Origin: an uncultured Collinsella sp.
Lineage (GTDB): Bacteria; Actinomycetota; Coriobacteriia; Coriobacteriales; Coriobacteriaceae
NCBI GenBank assembly: GCA_900547345.1
Contig: URGG01000031.1
Location: 1 to 18,137 of the forward strand
Reading direction: 5' to 3'
DNA length: 18,137 nucleotides
Under the pieces are notes generated by a model, which was given only the letters and a program-made list of their open reading frames with translations, ran no database searches and was not told the DNA's origin. A program made the translations under genes and the position numbers. This document shows positions 6,807-14,898 of this stretch, in pieces. The stretch's first letter is position 1. Every line of letters starts with the position of its first letter.

Positions 6807-7639
6807 GAAAGATCGTATCGGTCCTGAGCGCCGCTGTGCTTACGCTTACGCTGTGCGCCTGTTCTTCGGGATCTTCTAGCTCTTCCATTACCGTGGCCGG
6901 CTCCACGACCTGCCTTCCTATCGCCGAGATTGCGGCCGAGGGCTTTAAGGAGGAGACCGGCATCGACGTGCTCGTTTCCGGTTTGGGTTCTTCCGCTGGG
7001 ATCGAGGCCGTCAGCGCCGGCACGGCCGATATCGCCAGCTCCTCCCGTGGACTCAATGCCGACGAACAGGATCTGGGCCTGACTCCCATCGTCATTGCCC
7101 ACGACGGTATTGCGGTCATCGTGAACGACGACAACCCCGTCGATAACCTCTCGACCGAGCAGCTCCGCGATATCTACGCCGGCAAGATTACCAATTGGAA
7201 AGAGGTCGGTGGCGAGGACCTGAGGATTCAGGTCATCAACCGAGACGAGGCGTCCGGTACGCGCGAGGCCTTCCGTACCATCGTGATGGATGGCACGCCG
7301 TTCGATCGCCGCTCGGCTGTTCTTTCGGGTACGGGCCAGGTGCGCGACGTGGTATCTCGTTCGCGTGGGGCCATCGGCTACATTTCGCTGGGCTTCGTCG
7401 ATAGCCTCAACGCCAAGACCTCGGTCAAGGCCGTCTCGGTCAATCATGTTGAGGCGTCCGAGAAGACGGTCGCGAGTGGCGGCTATCCCATCTCGCGCGA
7501 CCTTTACTTCTTTGTGAAGGGTGTGCCTTCGCAGCAGGCGCAGGATTACATCGACTATGTGACGTCCGAAAAGATGGACAAGCAGATTCGCGAGGCGGGC
7601 TTTATTCCCGTCACCAACGACGAGAAGGGGAGTGAGTAG
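6803..7639 (+). CDS. pstS: Phosphate-binding lipoprotein PstS
   Basis: PstS captures inorganic phosphate outside the membrane and delivers it to the PstCA channel. The 278-residue product starts with a lipoprotein signal: positive MRK, a hydrophobic stretch and the lipobox L-C-A-C, with the lipidated cysteine probably C20, followed by a Ser-rich linker. The mature part begins ITVAGSTTCLPIAE, which holds the phosphate-binding Ser/Thr loop, and continues with SSRGLNADE and NRDEASGTREAF, both typical of the PstS fold. The ATG overlaps the pgeF stop by 4 bases, so it is probably translated by coupling. It is slightly short for the family but has no internal defect. Confidence 0.95.
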   Translation: MRKIVSVLSAAVLTLTLCACSSGSSSSSITVAGSTTCLPIAEIAAEGFKEETGIDVLVSGLGSSAGIEAVSAGTADIASSSRGLNADEQDLGLTPIVIAHDGIAVIVNDDNPVDNLSTEQLRDIYAGKITNWKEVGGEDLRIQVINRDEASGTREAFRTIVMDGTPFDRRSAVLSGTGQVRDVVSRSRGAIGYISLGFVDSLNAKTSVKAVSVNHVEASEKTVASGGYPISRDLYFFVKGVPSQQAQDYIDYVTSEKMDKQIREAGFIPVTNDEKGSE

Positions 7640-7640
7640 C

Positions 7641-8567
7641 ATGGAAGCACAGGAAAACTCCCAGACTGAGCAGAATGTTCAGACGCCCAAGAAGCGCGAG
7701 CTGGCGCTCGTATCGCGCAGTACCTATATCAAGGAGAAGGCGCTGCAGTGGATCTTCTTTGCCTGCGCGTTCTTGGCGGTCGTTACCGTCATCCTGATTT
7801 TTGTCTTTACCACGTACTCGGCGCTGCCCGTCTTTACTGACATCGGTCTGGCTGACTTCTTTAGCTTTACGTGGGCGCCTTCCGAGGGCCACTACGGCAT
7901 CTTGTCGCTGCTTGCTGGCTCGGGTCTGGTGACCGTCGGTGCGCTCGCCATGGGCGTGCCGCTGGGCGTGGGTACGGCCGTTTACCTGGTCGAGATTGCC
8001 AGCAAGCGCGTGCGCAAGCTCATCAGCCCCGCCGTTGACCTGCTGGCGGGCATACCCTCCATCATCTACGGCTTCTTTGGCATGATCATCATCCGCCCGT
8101 TTATCGCACAACTGACCGGCGGCCTTGGTTTTGGTGCGCTGACGGCGTGGTTTGTGCTCGCCATCATGATCGTCCCTACCATCACCACGCTCACCATCGA
8201 TGCTCTCAATTCCATTCCCATGGGCATTCGCGAGGCATCGTATGCCATGGGCGCCACAAAGTGGCAGACCATCTATAAGGTCGTGCTACCTGCCGCGAAG
8301 CTGGGTATCGTTGATGCCATCGTGCTGGGTATGGGCCGTGCCATCGGCGAGACCATGGCCGTGCTCATGGTCGTAGGTAACGCCCCGGTTATTCCCGACA
8401 GCATTGCGAGCCCCATCTCGACGCTCACGAGCCAGATTGCGCTCGACATGAGCTATTCCTCGGGTCTGCACCGCTCGGCGCTGTTCGGCATGGGTGTGGT
8501 CCTGTTTATCATCTCCGCCACGCTGGTGGGTATCGTTCGTCTGATTTCCAAGAAGAAGAGGGGGTAG
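7641..8567 (+). CDS. pstC: Phosphate ABC transporter permease PstC
   Basis: PstC is one of the two membrane subunits of the high-affinity phosphate importer. The 308-residue product has a polar N-terminus of about 36 residues, a first membrane segment at about 37-58, and further hydrophobic segments typical of a six-helix permease. The EAA-type loop that contacts the ATPase is REASYAMGATKWQTIYKVV. AAGGGGAG lies 8 bases before the ATG at 7641, so I prefer it over the GTG at 7632, which lies inside pstS. The gene follows pstS by one base and is followed by pstA after three bases. Confidence 0.95.
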   Translation: MEAQENSQTEQNVQTPKKRELALVSRSTYIKEKALQWIFFACAFLAVVTVILIFVFTTYSALPVFTDIGLADFFSFTWAPSEGHYGILSLLAGSGLVTVGALAMGVPLGVGTAVYLVEIASKRVRKLISPAVDLLAGIPSIIYGFFGMIIIRPFIAQLTGGLGFGALTAWFVLAIMIVPTITTLTIDALNSIPMGIREASYAMGATKWQTIYKVVLPAAKLGIVDAIVLGMGRAIGETMAVLMVVGNAPVIPDSIASPISTLTSQIALDMSYSSGLHRSALFGMGVVLFIISATLVGIVRLISKKKRG

Positions 8568-8570
8568 GCT

Positions 8571-9476
8571 ATGTCCGATTCCGTTGACACGACGGTCGAT
8601 ACGACCTCGTCGCGCGAGCGCATCAAGCGTGCCCTTTCCCACGGCAAGAAGGGCCGCATCAACAAGGACCTGTCCAACAAGATCATGCTTGGCGTGTTTC
8701 GTGCCGCTGCCTACATCACCACGCTGGTGCTGGTCGCTATCATCGCCTACGTGGTCATTAACGGCCTGCCGCATATCTCGCTCGACTTTATCTTCGGTTG
8801 GCCCCAGGGCGTCAACGCCGAGGGCGGAATTTGGCCTACGATCGTCTCGACCGTCTACGTGACGGCGCTCGCCATGCTTATCTGCACGCCGATCGCTGTG
8901 CTGGCAGCCGTCTATCTGGCCGAGTACGCCAAGCAGGGCAAGGTCGTCGAGCTCATTCGCTACGCTGCTGACGCTTTGGCCTCGGTGCCCTCCATCGTTA
9001 TGGGTCTGTTTGGCTACGCCTTGTTTGTCGAAGCCATGGGCTTGGGCCTTTCGATGGTCTCTGCCGCCCTGGCACTCGCGCTCTTGATGCTTCCCATCGT
9101 CATGCGCACCACCGAAGAGGCCATTCGCGCCGTTCCGCGCTATATCCGTTGGGGCGCGTACGGCCTGGGCGCCACCAAGTGGCAGGTTGTCTCCAAGATC
9201 GTGCTTCCTTCTGCCTTTGGCCGTATTGCCACGGGCATCGTCCTCGCCATCGGCCGTGCCATTGGCGAGACCGCGGTGGTGCTCTACACCATGGGGCAGG
9301 CCATCAATCTACCTATTTCGCCGCTCGATTCCGGCCGCCCCATGACGGTTCACCTGTACCTGCTTGCCAACGACGGCATCAACATGAACGCAGCCTACGG
9401 CACCGCGCTCTTGCTGATGGTGATCATTTTGGCCTTCAACCTGTTTGCGCGCTTCCTGTCGCGCAAGCGTCGCTAG
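8571..9476 (+). CDS. pstA: Phosphate ABC transporter permease PstA
   Basis: PstA pairs with PstC to form the membrane channel of the phosphate importer. The 301-residue product has a Ser/Thr/Asp-rich and then basic N-terminus of about 43 residues, a first membrane helix at about 44-64, and the EAA-like loop RWGAYGLGATKWQVVSKIV before the last helices. ASVPSIVMGLFGYALF is characteristic of PstA/PstC permeases. AGGGGG lies just upstream of the ATG. Spacing to pstC is 3 bases and to pstB 12 bases, as in a single transcript. Confidence 0.95.
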   Translation: MSDSVDTTVDTTSSRERIKRALSHGKKGRINKDLSNKIMLGVFRAAAYITTLVLVAIIAYVVINGLPHISLDFIFGWPQGVNAEGGIWPTIVSTVYVTALAMLICTPIAVLAAVYLAEYAKQGKVVELIRYAADALASVPSIVMGLFGYALFVEAMGLGLSMVSAALALALLMLPIVMRTTEEAIRAVPRYIRWGAYGLGATKWQVVSKIVLPSAFGRIATGIVLAIGRAIGETAVVLYTMGQAINLPISPLDSGRPMTVHLYLLANDGINMNAAYGTALLLMVIILAFNLFARFLSRKRR

Positions 9477-9488
9477 TTAAGGAGTCCC

Positions 9489-10292
<804 letters not shown>

Positions 10293-10343
10293 TCGGTGCG
10301 ACTAGTCCCAAGCCGATCGGACCTGGACCGGTGCGTATTCACT

Positions 10344-10364
10344 GTGCGGGCGGCATGACCGCAC
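10344..10364 (+). other. Small hairpin in the pstB-phoU gap
   Basis: GTGCGG and CCGCAC form a 6-bp stem with a 9-base loop, without a T run. It could slow or process the transcript between pstB and phoU, but could also be chance in GC-rich DNA. The rest of the gap (10293-10384) shows only a loose GATCGG/CCGATC pair and the phoU ribosome binding site. Confidence 0.25.
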
Positions 10365-10384
10365 CCAACTGATTGGAGTGAACC

Positions 10385-11242
10385 ATGCGCAAACTGTTTT
10401 CCCGTCAGCTCATCGAGGCCCGCCACGAGATGCTGAGCATCTACGAGGCCGTCGATCTGGCCCTCCACGATGCCGTGAAGGCCTATGTGACCGACGACCG
10501 CAAGCTCGCCACCAAGACCAAGAAGCGCACGCTTTCGATTGACGCGCGCTGCGCCAACCTAGAGGCCGTCTGCTACAACCTGATTGCCACGCAGTCGCCG
10601 GTCGCCTCCGACTTCCGCCTGCTTCAGACGATCATCTACGTCGACTTTAACCTGCAGCGCATGACCGATAAGGTCCGTCAGATCTGCCGCGCCACGCGTC
10701 ATATGATCAAGGCTGACATCTCGCTGCCCAAGGAGCTTGTCGGCACGGTCGAGGCCGAGGCTGAGGCCGTCTACCAGGTGCTGGGCTCTTCGCTTTCTGC
10801 GCTCGTCACTAACGACATGTCCATCATCTGCAACCTGGCCGTCGAGGACGAGCCGGTGCACGCGGCGTACGAGAAGTTCTTCCGCACCTTTAACCGCATG
10901 GACACCGGCGATTTTATGGACGATGACAGCAACTATGACGACCTGCGCCGCGCTATCATGGTTTCGCGCTACCTCGATCGTATCGCCTCGATTTCCATCG
11001 ATGCCGCCTGCCGTCTGACCTTCCTTTTGACCGGACAGCGTATGACTGCCGGCGATATCGCCCGCACTGATGAGGATGAGCTCGAGAGCATGCGTGTGCC
11101 TTCGGGCGAGGGTGTTATCATGAGGCCCGCCGTCGACGCGCGCTACGTTGCCAAGGTGCCCGTTAACGAGGTCAGCGAGGGTCTTCGCTACCTGCTCGAT
11201 CATCTTGAGGACGAGGACGATGGCGAGGACGACGAGGAGTAA
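10385..11242 (+). CDS. phoU: Phosphate uptake regulator PhoU
   Basis: PhoU is a cytoplasmic all-helical protein that, with PstB and the PhoR kinase, represses the phosphate regulon when phosphate is plentiful. The 285-residue product has two three-helix repeats, the first with ARHEMLSIYEAVDLALHDAV and DFRLLQTIIYVDFNLQRMTD, the second around residues 125-215. FRLL...IYVDFNLQRMTD matches the family's metal-binding helix pattern. The product is about 50 residues longer than usual, and the extra C-terminus ends in an acidic run (EDEDDGEDDEE). TTGGAGTGA precedes the ATG. It closes the pst operon; no phoR or phoP gene is in the window. Confidence 0.92.
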   Translation: MRKLFSRQLIEARHEMLSIYEAVDLALHDAVKAYVTDDRKLATKTKKRTLSIDARCANLEAVCYNLIATQSPVASDFRLLQTIIYVDFNLQRMTDKVRQICRATRHMIKADISLPKELVGTVEAEAEAVYQVLGSSLSALVTNDMSIICNLAVEDEPVHAAYEKFFRTFNRMDTGDFMDDDSNYDDLRRAIMVSRYLDRIASISIDAACRLTFLLTGQRMTAGDIARTDEDELESMRVPSGEGVIMRPAVDARYVAKVPVNEVSEGLRYLLDHLEDEDDGEDDEE

Positions 11243-11279
11243 GCGATCCCGTTCGTCGAAAGATTGTAAATACCTAAGT

Positions 11280-11317
11280 GAGCGCGGCCTTGCACATGCG
11301 GGGCCGCGCTCTTGCGT
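11280..11317 (+). terminator. Likely terminator after phoU
   Basis: GAGCGCGGCC (11280-11289) and GGCCGCGCTC (11302-11311) form a perfect 10-bp stem around a 12-base loop. The following TTGCGTT has few T residues, so termination may be partial and some transcript may continue into yggS. Confidence 0.6.
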
Positions 11318-11361
11318 TAGCATGGGGCTACTTGTTTGGCTGTCAGCGGAGGCGATTGGCA

Positions 11362-12099
11362 ATGGATAATTATTTGGACTTGATGCGCGCTCGCCGCGAG
11401 CAGATTCTGGAACGTTTTTATGCGGCGCTTGATCGCGCGGGCCGCCCCCACGACGCCGCGCGCCTCATTGCCGTGTCCAAGACCGTTGGTGTCGATGAGA
11501 CCGTTGCCGCCATCCAGGCGGGGTATCGCCATTTTGCCGAGAACCGCCCGCAGGAGCTGGTTCGCAAGCTCACGGGTCTGGCGGAGCATCCGGAGCTGCC
11601 CGAGGTGCGCTTCGATATGATCGGCAACCTGCAGACCAATAAGATAAATGCGGTGCTGGGCTCAGCCGAGCTGATTCACTCGGTGGGTTCGCTGCATCTG
11701 GCGCAGGCGATCTCGAGCCGTGCTGTCCGCAAGATTGGGGCAGGCGAGCTCGCCGGCCCTCAGCGTGTGCTCATTGAGGTCAATGTGAGTGGTGAGGAGT
11801 CGAAGGGAGGCTTTTCGCCCGATGAGATTCGCGCCGCCGCGGGTGAGCTTGCGGAACTTGAGGGAATTTGCGTACAGGGGCTTATGACTATGGCGCCCCG
11901 GGGGAATAAGGATGTGGCACGCCGCACCTTTGCGGGGCTTCGTGAACTGAGGGATGAGCTGGAGGCGGCGCATCCCGATTTGAACCTGCCTGAGCTTTCC
12001 TGCGGCATGAGCGAGGACTTTGAGCCTGCCCTTGAGGAGGGCTCTACGCTCGTTCGCCTGGGCAGGGTAGTATTTAGCCCGGAGTTTGCAGTAAAATAA
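11362..12099 (+). CDS. yggS: PLP homeostasis protein YggS (YlmE)
   Basis: YggS-family proteins are single-domain TIM-barrel PLP carriers that keep vitamin B6 and amino-acid pools in balance. The 245-residue product has the usual length. The PLP lysine is probably K40 in LIAVSKTVG; other conserved parts are HFAENRPQELVRK, FDMIGNLQTNKIN, VLIEVNVSGEESKGGF, GLMTMAP and the phosphate-binding LSCGMSEDFEPAL...TLVRLGR. GGAGG lies 9 bases before the ATG at 11362; an upstream in-frame start at 11278 would begin in the phoU terminator stem. In Gram-positives this gene (ylmE) normally follows ylmD directly. Confidence 0.95.
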   Translation: MDNYLDLMRARREQILERFYAALDRAGRPHDAARLIAVSKTVGVDETVAAIQAGYRHFAENRPQELVRKLTGLAEHPELPEVRFDMIGNLQTNKINAVLGSAELIHSVGSLHLAQAISSRAVRKIGAGELAGPQRVLIEVNVSGEESKGGFSPDEIRAAAGELAELEGICVQGLMTMAPRGNKDVARRTFAGLRELRDELEAAHPDLNLPELSCGMSEDFEPALEEGSTLVRLGRVVFSPEFAVK

Positions 12100-12159
12100 G
12101 GCTCTGAAGTGCGCACTGATTATCGGGGCGCCTGCACTAAACCGCGAGAGGACACAACC

Positions 12160-12882
12160 ATGGGCTTCCTTGACGAGATTAAAAATAAGATGCACCTGGG
12201 CGGCCAGCAGGGTTACGAACAGGGTTATGGCCAGGGCGACGACTACGGCTACGATGACGGCTATGACGATAGTTATCAGGGCAACGGCTACAGCGGTGCT
12301 TCGGGCGAGGGCTTCTACACCCAAGACGAGCCGAGCAACGGCTTGCTTGGTCAGACGCGCCGCGGTGAAGCTGAGTCGGTTGCCGTGTATACGCGCTCCG
12401 GTCAGCTGGTCGGCGATGACTCCCGCCATGCCACGACGTATAACCCGCCTTCGCGCTCGCAGGACAGTGTTGCGAGCGGTTATCGTCCCGGTGCCTATGA
12501 CACGCCGTCGAGCTACGCCGAGAACACCCGCGCCCGTGCCGCCGCTGCACCCGCGCCTGCACCGAGCGATGCCTCGGCCTATGCGAGCAATATCATCAAC
12601 GCCACGCCGCAGCTGCCGGCCTATGTCCTGCGCCCCGAGAGCTATGACGACGTGGAGACTGTGGTGCGCCGCGTTCGCACCAAGCAGCCTGTCGCACTGA
12701 TTTTTGTGGGCGTACGCACCGAAGTTGCCAAGCGTGTCTTGGACTTCTCTTACGGCTTTGCCTGCGGTCTGGGTGCCACGGTCAAGGAGGTGGGTGACCG
12801 CGTGTTCATGGTGCTGCCCGCCGGCTGCGAGGTCAAAGATTCTGACCTCAAGAAGCTTCGTGCTGACGGCTATCTTAAGTAA
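12160..12882 (+). CDS. sepF: Cell division protein SepF (FtsZ membrane anchor)
   Basis: SepF anchors FtsZ to the membrane and bundles its filaments; it replaces FtsA in many Gram-positives, and no ftsA is visible here. The 240-residue product begins with a short amphipathic helix (MGFLDEIKNKMHLG), then a long linker rich in Tyr, Gly, Asp and Gln (about residues 20-45) and Ala/Pro/Ser. The SepF core begins near YVLRPESYDDVETVV at residue 155 and includes VALIFVGVRTEVAKRVLDFSYGFACGLGATVKEVG. GAGAGGA lies 8 bases before the ATG at 12160, which is better placed than the in-frame GTG at 12109. Its TAA stop is in the same frame as the yggT reading frame that follows. Confidence 0.95.
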   Translation: MGFLDEIKNKMHLGGQQGYEQGYGQGDDYGYDDGYDDSYQGNGYSGASGEGFYTQDEPSNGLLGQTRRGEAESVAVYTRSGQLVGDDSRHATTYNPPSRSQDSVASGYRPGAYDTPSSYAENTRARAAAAPAPAPSDASAYASNIINATPQLPAYVLRPESYDDVETVVRRVRTKQPVALIFVGVRTEVAKRVLDFSYGFACGLGATVKEVGDRVFMVLPAGCEVKDSDLKKLRADGYLK

Positions 12883-12903
12883 AGACAAGACGAGGAGATT
12901 CCC

Positions 12904-13185
12904 ATCAACATCTACACTATCGTCCAGCTGGTCAACACGCTGTTCAACTTCTATTCCACGCTCATAGTCGTCTATTGCTTTATGACGTGGATTCCCATGA
13001 AGCAGGGTGGTTTGCTCCAGGATATTGCCGCGGTGCTCGATAGCGTGTGCGGTCCGTGGCTTAACCTGTTCCGTCGTTTCATCCCGCCGATGGGCGGTAT
13101 CGATTTTTCGCCGGTCGTTGCGATTATTGCGTTGCAGTTGGTGCAGAGGCTGGTTCTGCAGCTTCTTATAGGTATACTCGTATAG
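12904..13185 (+). CDS. yggT: YggT/YlmG family membrane protein, probable ATC start
   Basis: YggT/YlmG proteins are small membrane proteins of the division cluster, linked in other organisms to osmotic tolerance and chloroplast nucleoid or division functions. The product has about 93 residues: a first membrane segment (IYTIVQLVNTLFNFYSTLIVV), the family motif MTWIP, a loop with LNLFRRFIPPMGGIDFSP, and a second segment to the C-terminus. No ATG, GTG or TTG lies in frame between the sepF stop and the end of the first membrane segment. GAGGAG at 12892-12897 is spaced 6 bases from ATC at 12904, the most likely start. The first in-frame ATG (12982) would remove the first helix. ATT at 12898 abuts GAGGAG and is too close. 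Confidence 0.8.
   Translation: MNIYTIVQLVNTLFNFYSTLIVVYCFMTWIPMKQGGLLQDIAAVLDSVCGPWLNLFRRFIPPMGGIDFSPVVAIIALQLVQRLVLQLLIGILV
13173..13178 (+). promoter_or_regulatory. Possible -10 box of a divIVA promoter
   Basis: TATACT at 13173-13178 is a good -10 sequence inside the end of yggT, about 70 bases before divIVA. The -35 (CTGGTT at 13150-13155, 17 bases away) is poor. DivIVA genes often have their own promoter, so this is plausible but weak. Confidence 0.3.
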
Positions 13186-13246
13186 AACTGGCTTTGTAAC
13201 TTACGTCGGGCGTGTAGCGCCGAGGCGATGAAAAAGGAGACTTGTT

Positions 13247-13921
13247 ATGGCTATTACCCCTGCAGACATCCAGGCTCAGACTTTCTCTGAGGCCAAGCGT
13301 GGCTACGATCCTGCCGAGGTCGACGTCTTCTTGGAGACGCTGTCTTCCGAGGTTGACGCTATGCTCGCTAAGATCGTTGACCTTAAGGGTCGTCTGACTG
13401 CTACCGAGCAGCAGCTTGCCGATGCACAAGCTCAGCTTGCCCAGGCTCAGGATACCGCCGACCAGGCCGTTCCTGCCGCCCCCGTGGCTGCTCCCGCCCC
13501 TGACTTCTCCGCTCAGGAGCGCCAGATTTCCGCTGCCCTGATCGCTGCCCAGCAGACCGCTGAGACTATCGTCAACGATGCCAACGAGAACGCTGAGCGT
13601 ATCCGCAACGAGGCTGACGCCAAGGCCCGCGAGGTTATCCGCCAGGCTCTGACCGAAAAGCAGGCCGAGCTCGAGGAGATCGATCGTCTCAAAGCTTCCC
13701 GTGAGGAGTTCAAGGCCGAGTATCTCAAGCTCATCCAGCACTTTATGGACGATGCCCAGAACTCCTTCCCGGCCGATCTGATGGCCTCCACACCGGTCGG
13801 TTCTGCCGCTTCTCCTGCGGTGACTGTTCCCGCCGAGCCGCTGCCCGTCGCTGACCCGGTTGTCCCCGTGGCCGATCCCTTCGCCCCGATTGACAACTTT
13901 GCTGCCGACGACCTGGACTAA
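13247..13921 (+). CDS. divIVA: Cell-pole/septum scaffold DivIVA
   Basis: DivIVA is a coiled-coil protein that senses curved membrane at poles and septa and recruits division or growth proteins. The 224-residue product starts with the conserved DivIVA N-domain (MAITPADIQAQTFSEAKRGY and DPAEVDVFLETL), which binds the membrane. A heptad-rich coiled coil (about 35-65), a Pro/Ala linker (about 70-85), a second long coiled coil (about 88-165), and a Pro/Val/Asp-rich tail follow. AAGGAG sits a few bases before the ATG. It closes the ylm block, 61 bases after yggT. The ylmH gene often found before divIVA is absent. Confidence 0.93.
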   Translation: MAITPADIQAQTFSEAKRGYDPAEVDVFLETLSSEVDAMLAKIVDLKGRLTATEQQLADAQAQLAQAQDTADQAVPAAPVAAPAPDFSAQERQISAALIAAQQTAETIVNDANENAERIRNEADAKAREVIRQALTEKQAELEEIDRLKASREEFKAEYLKLIQHFMDDAQNSFPADLMASTPVGSAASPAVTVPAEPLPVADPVVPVADPFAPIDNFAADDLD

Positions 13922-13947
13922 CATTCGGCCTACAATTTAGTGCCTAG

Positions 13948-13977
13948 AAAGGACCCGCAGCTTGCGGGTCCTTTTTT
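13948..13977 (+). terminator. Intrinsic terminator after divIVA
   Basis: GGACCCGCA (13951-13959) and TGCGGGTCC (13963-13971) form a 9-bp stem around GCT, with AAA before and six T residues after. It ends the plus-strand ylm-divIVA transcript and faces the end of the minus-strand nitroreductase. Confidence 0.93.
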
Positions 13978-14087
13978 ATGACTGTGCCGGGGTGCGTAAC
14001 ATAAAAACCGAGCCCTGCACATAGTGGCGCAGAACTCGGCGAACGGGTGAGCGGTCAAGGGTAGGTTTTAAGGCATGTCCCAAAAAT

Positions 14088-14618
14088 CTACTTGAGGAGG
14101 AAGTCGGGGAGGGGAATGGTGCGTGCCTCGCGATGCTCGGGATTGGCGATGTGGTCGGCAGGATAGCCACAGACGAGCATGTGATAGGGATAGACGCCCT
14201 TGGACAGATTGAACTGCTCCTGTGCCACCTCAGGCTTGAAATGGCACACCCAGCACGTTCCCAGGCCCTGCTCGGTGGCCTCCATCATCATCTGATCACA
14301 CACGATGGACGTATCGATTTCGCTGGAATTCATCTGATCATACGGGCGCACCCAAGCATCATCGGTAACGCTGCAAATAAGGAAGACAAGCGGGGCCCCA
14401 AAGATAGACCCATCACGAGCAAACCGAGGCTGACAAGCAGCAGCCTTCTCCAGAAGCTCAGGCGTATCCAACACCATCACACGGGTTGGATGGTTATTAC
14501 AAGCAGAAGGAGCAATACGCCCAGCCTCAACAATGGCATCCACCACAGCCTGCTCAACAGAACGATTCTCAAACTCGCGACAAGAATACCGACCCCGAGC
14601 CAGATCCAAATAACTCAC
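14088..14618 (-). CDS. Small nitroreductase-family FMN oxidoreductase
   Basis: This family uses FMN and NAD(P)H to reduce nitro groups, quinones or similar compounds; the substrate here is unknown. The 176-residue product opens with YLDLARGRYSCREFENRSV, whose RYSCREF matches the family's FMN-phosphate-binding R-x-S-x-R-x-F. Other family parts are EAGRIAPSACNNHPTRVMVL and EATEQGLGTCWVCHF near residue 120, and the end IPLPDFL is typical. I chose GTG at 14618 because GGAGGG lies 7 bases before it; an ATG at 14681 would add 21 residues that do not fit the family. It has no obvious operon partner: the next gene upstream on its strand ends 280 bases away. It faces divIVA across the terminator. Confidence 0.88.
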   Translation of the reverse strand: MSYLDLARGRYSCREFENRSVEQAVVDAIVEAGRIAPSACNNHPTRVMVLDTPELLEKAAACQPRFARDGSIFGAPLVFLICSVTDDAWVRPYDQMNSSEIDTSIVCDQMMMEATEQGLGTCWVCHFKPEVAQEQFNLSKGVYPYHMLVCGYPADHIANPEHREARTIPLPDFLLK

Positions 14619-14782
14619 AACCAAGCCCTCCAAATTCAGTGTATCAACCCAAAACAAAACAAAGGGCACCCAAAGCCCCATCCAGCCAAACGTTTAAGGC
14701 GGTCCCAAAGTTCCCGATCGGGCCCAAAGGCCCTGCCAACAAAAGCCCCATCGCTTTCAAAGTATCAGCCAAAGTTCCCAAT
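14619..14782 (-). other. Upstream region of the nitroreductase gene
   Basis: No gene is supported here. It holds the ribosome binding site (14626-14631), an 11-base direct repeat CCAAAGTTCCC at 14705-14715 and 14769-14779, and a small GGGCC/GGCCC hairpin at 14720-14733. A promoter for the nitroreductase probably lies here on the minus strand, but I cannot find a convincing -35/-10 pair. Plus-strand open frames here read through the nitroreductase and have no ribosome binding site. Confidence 0.35.
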
Positions 14783-14896
14783 GGTGGTACGTAAGGCGAA
14801 GGGCCGGCCACGGTTTACTTTCGAACGACTCTGCAAAGCAGCCGGAGTGAGAAAGCAAACCGTGGCCGGCCCTTCGCCGCCGGGACACGTACCCCC
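14783..14896. repeat. Long nested inverted repeat downstream of the DUF47 gene
   Basis: The inner arms, 14795-14822 and 14851-14878, are complementary over 28 bp with one mismatch (22 perfect pairs, then five more) and flank a 28-base loop. The loop holds a small CTGC/GCAG hairpin. Outer arms 14783-14792 and 14887-14896 match at 9 of 10 positions around GGTACGT/ACGTACC. No T run follows on either strand, so it is not a classic terminator, though it lies 3 bases past the DUF47 stop. It may be a REP-like or miniature mobile repeat. The identity is unknown. Confidence 0.8.
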
Positions 14897-14898
14897 AA

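Noticed and set aside
7632..7640. GTG at 7632 as the pstC start
   Set aside because: It overlaps the ribosome site and the pstS stop; the ATG at 7641 has ideal spacing.
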